64,000 nt of DNA, from assembly GCA_041905795.1 (NCBI GenBank), contig JAYRKL010000006.1:1-64000 (forward strand), written 5' to 3'. Both the position numbers and the translations under genes were made by a program. This document shows positions 59,167-64,000 of this stretch, one piece after another; the stretch's first letter is position 1, and each line of letters opens with the position of its first letter. This stretch comes from SHVO01 sp041905795 (lineage in GTDB: Bacteria; Pseudomonadota; Alphaproteobacteria; Rhodospirillales; Rhodospirillaceae). Below the pieces are notes generated by a model, which had not been told where the DNA came from, did not search any database, and saw nothing but the letters and a program-made list of their open reading frames with translations.

Positions 59167-60714
59167 ATGGCAAACGACACCGGCGGCTATATTTCCGACG
59201 TTTCCTATGTCGCCGAGTTCTACGGCGACCATGCCCCGGCCCATATCAACCTGGTGGCCGCCACCAACGGCTTCGCGCCGCGGCCCCTGAACGGGCCTTT
59301 CACCTGGTGCGACTACGGCTGCGGCAACGGCGTCACGGCGATCGTGCTGGCGGGCTGCTATCCCCAGGCGCAGTTCTACGGCGTCGATTTCCTGCCCATC
59401 CATATCCGCACCGCCGAGACCCTGGGCATGCGCGCCGGGCTCACCAACACCACCTTCCTGCAAAAGAGCTTCTCGGCCCTTGGCAAGGACGACATCCCGC
59501 CCCTGGACTTCGCGGTCATGCACGGCGTGCTGTCCTGGATCGACGAACCGACGCGGTCCGCCCTCCTCGACGACGCGGCGCGGCGGCTGAAGCCGGGCGG
59601 CCTCCTGCTCACCGGCACCAACGCCATGCCCGGCTGGGCGTCCAAGCTGCCCATGCGCAACATGGTCTATTCGCTGTCGGGCCTGGGCGTGAACTCGCTG
59701 GAGCGCGCGCGGATCGGCCTCGAGTGGCTGAAGAAGATGAAAAAAGCCCAGGTGAAATATTTCCGGGACAACCCGGCCCTGGCCGAAGCGGTGGACGAGC
59801 TGGACAAGCTCGACCTCCGCTACATGGCCCATGAATATTTCAACGAACACCTGCGCGCCTTCTACTTCGCCGAGATGAAAGCGTTCATGGAAGCGCGCGG
59901 CCTCAAGTTCGCCGGCTCCGCCCGCCTGTTCCTGAACATGGTCGACCTGGCGGTGCCCCAGGCGCTGCACGAGGAGTTCCGCGCCGCCAAAAGCCGCGCC
60001 GAACTGGAAGCCAAGCGCGACTTCATCCGCAACGAGACCTTCCGCCGCGACGTCTGGGTCAAGGGCGACGCCTTGACCTCGGAAGAAGACTGGATGGCCA
60101 CCAACCGCGAACTGGTGTTCGGCACCTTGGAGCCTTTGCCCCAGATCGACCGCAAAGTCGCCTTCGGCGATGTGCAGGTGAGCTACGAGAACGGCCCGCT
60201 CGCCGCCATGCTCAAGATGGTGGCGTACAAGGGGCTCAAGCTGTCGGCGGTCGCCAAGACGCCGGAATTCGCGAGCCTCGCGCCCGGCACCGAGACCGAA
60301 GCCGCGCGCCTTCTGGCGGCCGGCGGCCAGGTGATGGCCTTTCCGGCGGAGACCAAGCCGGTGAAGGTGAAGCCCGGATCGAAGCTCTCCATGCCCATGG
60401 TCAACCGCTCGCTGATCAAGGAGATCGCGCTGCGCGTGCCCAGGATCGCCCTGGCGGCGATCCACGCCGGCACCGGCGTGGAGATGCCCAATATCGACGC
60501 CATCCTGCTGCTGGCGCGCTGCGAACACGGCCGCGACGGCGCGGTCAAGGCCGCGGCCGCCGTCATGGCGGGCGAGGGCGGCAGCCTCGTGATCGCCGGC
60601 AAGCCGGTGACCCAGGCGGAGATGGAGAAATTCATCGCCGGACGGCTCAACCATCTCGAATCCACCCAGCTCGACAAGCTCGCCGAGATCGGCGTCATAT
60701 CCCTGGAAGTCTGA
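59167..60714 (+). CDS. SAM-dependent methyltransferase with C-terminal regulatory domain
   Basis: This 515-residue protein has SAM motif I TWCDYGCGNGVTAIVLAG (about residue 48), an acidic residue in VDFLPIH, and a conserved GVLSWIDEPT. From about residue 210 on it has the methyltransferase regulatory domain seen in this family (EYFNEHLRAFYFAEMKAFME). Such two-domain proteins are found in alphaproteobacteria next to various biosynthetic genes; the substrate is not known. It overlaps the OYE gene by one base (TGATG), so the two are coupled. Confidence 0.82.
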   Translation: MANDTGGYISDVSYVAEFYGDHAPAHINLVAATNGFAPRPLNGPFTWCDYGCGNGVTAIVLAGCYPQAQFYGVDFLPIHIRTAETLGMRAGLTNTTFLQKSFSALGKDDIPPLDFAVMHGVLSWIDEPTRSALLDDAARRLKPGGLLLTGTNAMPGWASKLPMRNMVYSLSGLGVNSLERARIGLEWLKKMKKAQVKYFRDNPALAEAVDELDKLDLRYMAHEYFNEHLRAFYFAEMKAFMEARGLKFAGSARLFLNMVDLAVPQALHEEFRAAKSRAELEAKRDFIRNETFRRDVWVKGDALTSEEDWMATNRELVFGTLEPLPQIDRKVAFGDVQVSYENGPLAAMLKMVAYKGLKLSAVAKTPEFASLAPGTETEAARLLAAGGQVMAFPAETKPVKVKPGSKLSMPMVNRSLIKEIALRVPRIALAAIHAGTGVEMPNIDAILLLARCEHGRDGAVKAAAAVMAGEGGSLVIAGKPVTQAEMEKFIAGRLNHLESTQLDKLAEIGVISLEV

Positions 60715-61835
60715 TGTCCGCTTTATTCTCGCCGCTGTCGCTGGGGCCGTTCGAGGTTCCCAACCGCATCGCCATCGCGCCGATGTGCCAGTATTCGGCC
60801 GACGACGGCTGCGCCTCCGACTGGCACTTGCAGCAGATCATGCAATACGCCATGTCCGGCGCGGGGCTGGTGATCCTGGAAGCCACCGGCGTGGAGCGCG
60901 CCGGGCGCATCTCCCATGGTTGCCTCGGCCTTTACAGCGACGCCAACGAAGCTGCGCTGGCCCGCGTCCTGGCGGCGGCACGCCGGGTCGCCATCCCCGG
61001 CACCCGTTTCGGTATCCAGATCGGCCACGCCGGCCGCAAGGCGTCCACCCAACGCCCCTGGGAAGGCGGCAAAGGCCTCGGCCCCGATCAGGATCCGTGG
61101 CTCACCTTCGCCCCCTCGGCGATTCCCTTCGCCGAGGGCTACGCGACGCCGGCGGCGCTGGATGACGCCGGCCTGCTCCGGATCAAGACCGCCTTCGTGC
61201 AGGCCGCCGTGCGCGCCGAACGCCTGGGGTTCGACGTGATCGAGCTGCACTCCACCCACGGCTATCTCCTGGACGAATTCCTTTCGCCGCACGCCAACAC
61301 GCGCGACGACCGCTACGGCGGCGACCGCACGGCGCGCATGCGCTTCCCGCTGGAGATCGCCGAGGCGGTGCGCGGCGCGGTCTCAAAAAAGGTCGTGGTG
61401 GGCGCGCGCATCACCGGCACCGACTGGTCCGACGGCGGCTGGTCGCCGGCAGACGCCGGTGTCTATGCCAAGGAGCTGCAAGCCCGCGGCATCGGCTATG
61501 CCTGCGTCTCCAGCGGCGGAGTGATCCCCGGCCTGCGCATCCCCTCCGGCCCCGGCTATCAGGTGGAACTGGCCGCCGCCGTGAAACAGGCCAGCGGCAT
61601 CGTCACCCGCGCGGTGGGCCATATCGTCACCGCCGACCAGGCCGACACGATTGTCGCGAACGGCGACGCCGACATGGTGGCCCTGGCCCGCGCCATCCTC
61701 GACAACCCGCGCTGGGTCTGGCACGCGGCCGACCGGCTGGGGGCCAAGATCGACTACCCGCCGCAGTACCAGCGCGTGGCGCCGGCCCTGTGGAAGGGCG
61801 CGGCCTGGGCGCGGCCGCAGGACTTCAAAGGTTAG
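60714..61835 (+). CDS. NADH:flavin oxidoreductase, Old Yellow Enzyme family (YqjM-like)
   Basis: This FMN-dependent ene-reductase is 373 residues long. It has Cys25 in IAPMCQYSA, which marks the YqjM-like class, the substrate-binding His pair region in ELHSTHGYLLDEFLSPHAN, and the flavin motifs GADMVALARAI-like (NGDADMVALARAIL). It reduces C=C bonds next to carbonyls and may act in xenobiotic or stress metabolism. Coupled to the methyltransferase gene upstream; its stop overlaps the stop of the opposite-strand transporter. Confidence 0.93.
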   Translation: MSALFSPLSLGPFEVPNRIAIAPMCQYSADDGCASDWHLQQIMQYAMSGAGLVILEATGVERAGRISHGCLGLYSDANEAALARVLAAARRVAIPGTRFGIQIGHAGRKASTQRPWEGGKGLGPDQDPWLTFAPSAIPFAEGYATPAALDDAGLLRIKTAFVQAAVRAERLGFDVIELHSTHGYLLDEFLSPHANTRDDRYGGDRTARMRFPLEIAEAVRGAVSKKVVVGARITGTDWSDGGWSPADAGVYAKELQARGIGYACVSSGGVIPGLRIPSGPGYQVELAAAVKQASGIVTRAVGHIVTADQADTIVANGDADMVALARAILDNPRWVWHAADRLGAKIDYPPQYQRVAPALWKGAAWARPQDFKG

Positions 61836-63139
61836 CTCTCGGCGTCGATGTCCCGATTGGTGTAATCGGGCATGAACAGCACCGCCACGAAGCTCACCAG
61901 GCAGCACAACGCCATATAGATGGCGATGGGATAGCCGCTTTTATAGGTGGCGAGCAGGTATGTCGCGATCAGCGGCGCCGGGCCGCCGGCGAAGATCGAC
62001 GCCAGCTGATAGCCGATGGACGCGCCCGAATAGCGCAAGGACGGCGGGAAGCTCTCGGCGATCAGCGCGGCCTGGGGGCCATACACCGGGTCATGGGCGG
62101 GCAGCGAGAACGCGATGGCGATGAAGGCGATCCAGGCCACGCCGGAATCCAGGCCCGCGAAATAGACGAAGCTGTAGAAGGCGCCGAGCACCATGCCCCA
62201 GAGGTAGACTCTCTTGCGCCCGAAGCGGTCCGAGAGGTGGCCGAAGGTCGGCAGGCTGATGAAGGAGATCAGCGCCGTCGACAGCACCGCCGTCAGCAGG
62301 AAGTTGCGCGACATGCCCTGGGTGACGCCGTAGGCGAACACGAAGGCGGTGTAGATGTAGAACGGCGCCTGCTGGCCGGTGCGTGCCAAGGCCGAAAGCC
62401 ACACCGCCTTGGGATGCTGCACCATCACCTGCCACACCGGCGCCTTGGCGATCCTGTTTTCGCTTTGCAGTTTGCGGAAGGTGGGCGTTTCCAGGACCCC
62501 CAGGCGGATATAGAGGCCGACCACCACCAGGACGGCGCTGAGCAGGAACGGGATGCGCCAGCCCCAACTCATGAAAGCCTCGTTGTCCATGCCGCTGAAG
62601 GCAAGCACGGCGAGGTTGGCCAGGAACACGCCCATGGGCACGCCGAACTGCGGCCAGGAGGTGATGAAGCCGCGGTGCTTGTTGGTCTTGGCCCATTCCA
62701 TGGACAGGAGCACCGAGCCGCCCCATTCGCCGCCGACGCCGATGCCCTGGACGAAGCGCAGGATCGTGAGGATGACCGCGCCCCAGGTGCCGATGGCCTC
62801 ATAGCTCGGCACCAGCCCCACCAGGAACGTGGCCACCCCCATGAGCAGCAAGGTCGACACCAGCGTGGCCTTGCGGCCGATGCGGTCGCCGTAATGGCCG
62901 AAGATAGCGGCGCCGATGGGGCGCGCCACAAAGCCGACGGCATAGACGCTGAAGGCCTGGAGAGTGCCCACCAGCGGGTCGGAATTGGGGAAGTAGAGTT
63001 TGACGAACACCAGGCTGGTGAGGGTCGAATAAAGGAAGAAGTCGTACCACTCGATGGCGGTGCCGACGGTGCTGGCGATCACCGCCCGGGTCAACTGACG
63101 CTTGTGGTCGGCATCGGAAATTACCGCGGCTTCGGCCAT
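61832..63139 (-). CDS. MFS transporter, metabolite:H+ symporter (MHS) family
   Basis: This 435-residue, twelve-segment transporter has the MHS opening VIASTVGTAIEWYDFFLYST, the loop-2 motif GHYGDRIGRKATLV, and RFVQGIGVGGEWGGSVLLS, a family hallmark. MHS members take up dicarboxylates, shikimate, proline/betaine or alpha-ketoglutarate. The substrate is unknown. Its stop (TTA read as TAA) overlaps the OYE stop tail to tail by 4 bases. Confidence 0.93.
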   Translation of the reverse strand: MAEAAVISDADHKRQLTRAVIASTVGTAIEWYDFFLYSTLTSLVFVKLYFPNSDPLVGTLQAFSVYAVGFVARPIGAAIFGHYGDRIGRKATLVSTLLLMGVATFLVGLVPSYEAIGTWGAVILTILRFVQGIGVGGEWGGSVLLSMEWAKTNKHRGFITSWPQFGVPMGVFLANLAVLAFSGMDNEAFMSWGWRIPFLLSAVLVVVGLYIRLGVLETPTFRKLQSENRIAKAPVWQVMVQHPKAVWLSALARTGQQAPFYIYTAFVFAYGVTQGMSRNFLLTAVLSTALISFISLPTFGHLSDRFGRKRVYLWGMVLGAFYSFVYFAGLDSGVAWIAFIAIAFSLPAHDPVYGPQAALIAESFPPSLRYSGASIGYQLASIFAGGPAPLIATYLLATYKSGYPIAIYMALCCLVSFVAVLFMPDYTNRDIDAES

Positions 63140-63226
63140 GAATACCCCTTGAACCCCTTCCCTTGGCCCCGCCGGGCCGCTAGTAAGCTACCCCATCAAA
63201 CCGGTGTTTCCACTGCAAAATCGGGC

Positions 63227-64000
63227 ATGAAGGTCGCCGACGTCTCAGCGTTCTACAGCGAACAAGGCGGCGGGGTGCGCACGTATGTCCACCAGAAGCT
63301 GGCGGCGGCCGCGCGCCTTGGCCACGAGGTCGTGATCATCGCGCCGGGACGCGAGAACCGCGAGGATGTCCACGCCGGCGGCCGCATCGTCTGGGTCAAG
63401 GCGCCGGTCCTGCCGGTGGATAAGCGCTATCGCATGTTCCTGTCTTCGGCCGGGGTGATCCGCGTCCTCGACCGCGAACGCCCCGATGTGGTGGAAGGCT
63501 CGACGCCCTGGTACGCCGGCTGGATCGCCGGGCATTGGCACGGCGACGCCGTCAAATCCCTGGTCATGCATGCCGACCCGGTGGCGGTCTATGCCCATAC
63601 CTTATTGGGCGCCCGCCTCGGCGTCGCGCGGGTCGACCGGCTCTTCGGCTGGTTCTGGCGCTATCTGCGCCGCCTCAATGCGCCGTTCGACTGCACGGTG
63701 GTCGCCGGCGAATGGCTGGCGCGGCGCTTCACCGCCTTCGGCCTCAAAAACGTCATCACCGTTCCGTTCGGAATCGACCGCACATCCTTCCACGGCGGCC
63801 TGCGCGATCCCACTTTGCGCGCCCGCATGCTGGCGGCTTGTGGATTACCTGAAACCGCGAAGCTGCTGCTGACCGTCGGCCGCCATCATCCGGAAAAACG
63901 CCTGCCGGTGCTGATCGCGGCGGCCGGCAAAGTGAACCGGCGGACTCCGGACAGTGTTGGACTCTACCTGGTGGGCGACGGCCTCTCGCGCGCCGCCGTC
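63227..64000 (+). CDS. Glycosyltransferase family 4-like (partial, runs off window)
   Basis: This frame starts at ATG 63227 and is open to the window end (258 codons shown). It has the N-terminal glycine-rich GEQGGG-type loop as YSEQGGGVRTYVHQKLAAAA, HADPVAVYAH, and LLTVGRHHPEKRLPVLIAAA at the start of the donor-binding half, typical of GT4 enzymes. The C-terminus with the donor-site Glu motif is off the window. It is divergent from the MHS transporter. Acceptor and donor unknown. Confidence 0.85.
   Translation, partial: MKVADVSAFYSEQGGGVRTYVHQKLAAAARLGHEVVIIAPGRENREDVHAGGRIVWVKAPVLPVDKRYRMFLSSAGVIRVLDRERPDVVEGSTPWYAGWIAGHWHGDAVKSLVMHADPVAVYAHTLLGARLGVARVDRLFGWFWRYLRRLNAPFDCTVVAGEWLARRFTAFGLKNVITVPFGIDRTSFHGGLRDPTLRARMLAACGLPETAKLLLTVGRHHPEKRLPVLIAAAGKVNRRTPDSVGLYLVGDGLSRAAV

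Noticed and set aside
1..64000. CRISPR arrays, prophage, insertion sequences or toxin-antitoxin pairs
   Set aside because: I saw no regularly spaced direct repeats, no transposase or integrase, no capsid or terminase, and no convincing small toxin-antitoxin pair.

Overview
This window is high-GC DNA of chromosomal type from an alphaproteobacterium. The best evidence is the gene order chvI-chvG-hprK-rapZ-EIIA-HPr-EI-ahcY followed by a PAS kinase-like gene, tsaE, amgK, murU, addB, addA and trxA, which is typical of that class. The genus cannot be fixed from the sequence. Start codons are often GTG or TTG, and many genes overlap by 1-8 bases.

Left part (1-11.5 kb, minus strand): an MSHA-type pilus / type II secretion-like locus. 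In transcription order it holds a TPR protein (MshN-like), an ExeA/MshM ATPase, a prepilin peptidase, the secretin MshL, a membrane protein and a small helical protein not usual for such loci, two pilin-like proteins, the MshE ATPase with a duplicated MshEN domain, and the platform protein MshG, which runs off the left edge. The secretin frame breaks inside extreme G/C homopolymers.

11.7-19.5 kb: surface glycan and glycosylation genes. There is a glycosyltransferase fused to TPRs, a UDP-glucose/GDP-mannose dehydrogenase family enzyme, a GDP-mannose 3,5-epimerase-like protein, a methyltransferase, and an O-GlcNAc-transferase (SPINDLY-type) protein coupled to a small ORF. A dense group of palindromic repeats (13643-13911) lies inside this block.

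19.6-31.5 kb: a mosaic accessory-looking region. It has a PhyH-like dioxygenase, a LysR regulator divergent from two Cys-nucleophile alpha/beta hydrolases, a UvrA-like protein, an FrmR-type formaldehyde/metal sensor, tRNA-Arg(CCG) with nearby tRNA-like debris, a 2OG-Fe(II) oxygenase facing a CmcI-type protein, a lipoprotein hydrolase, an ABC ATPase and a small zinc-finger protein.

31.6-59.1 kb: conserved core. It holds polA (whose proofreading domain lacks its metal-binding residues), a periplasmic TPR protein, ChvI/ChvG, an AEC transporter inserted backwards, the regulatory PTS (HprK, RapZ, EIIA, HPr, EI), ahcY with a clear terminator, a PAS kinase-like protein lacking the phospho-accepting His, TsaE, AmgK-MurU cell-wall recycling, AddAB recombination, a HAD phosphatase, a Rieske oxygenase and thioredoxin with a terminator.

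59.2-64 kb: a methyltransferase with a regulatory domain, an Old Yellow Enzyme-type reductase, an MHS-family transporter overlapping it tail to tail, and a glycosyltransferase cut by the right edge. Several families of palindromic or dispersed repeats recur across the window; I think these and the altered enzymes are the most interesting content. I did not find a clearly new multi-gene defence or mobile system.
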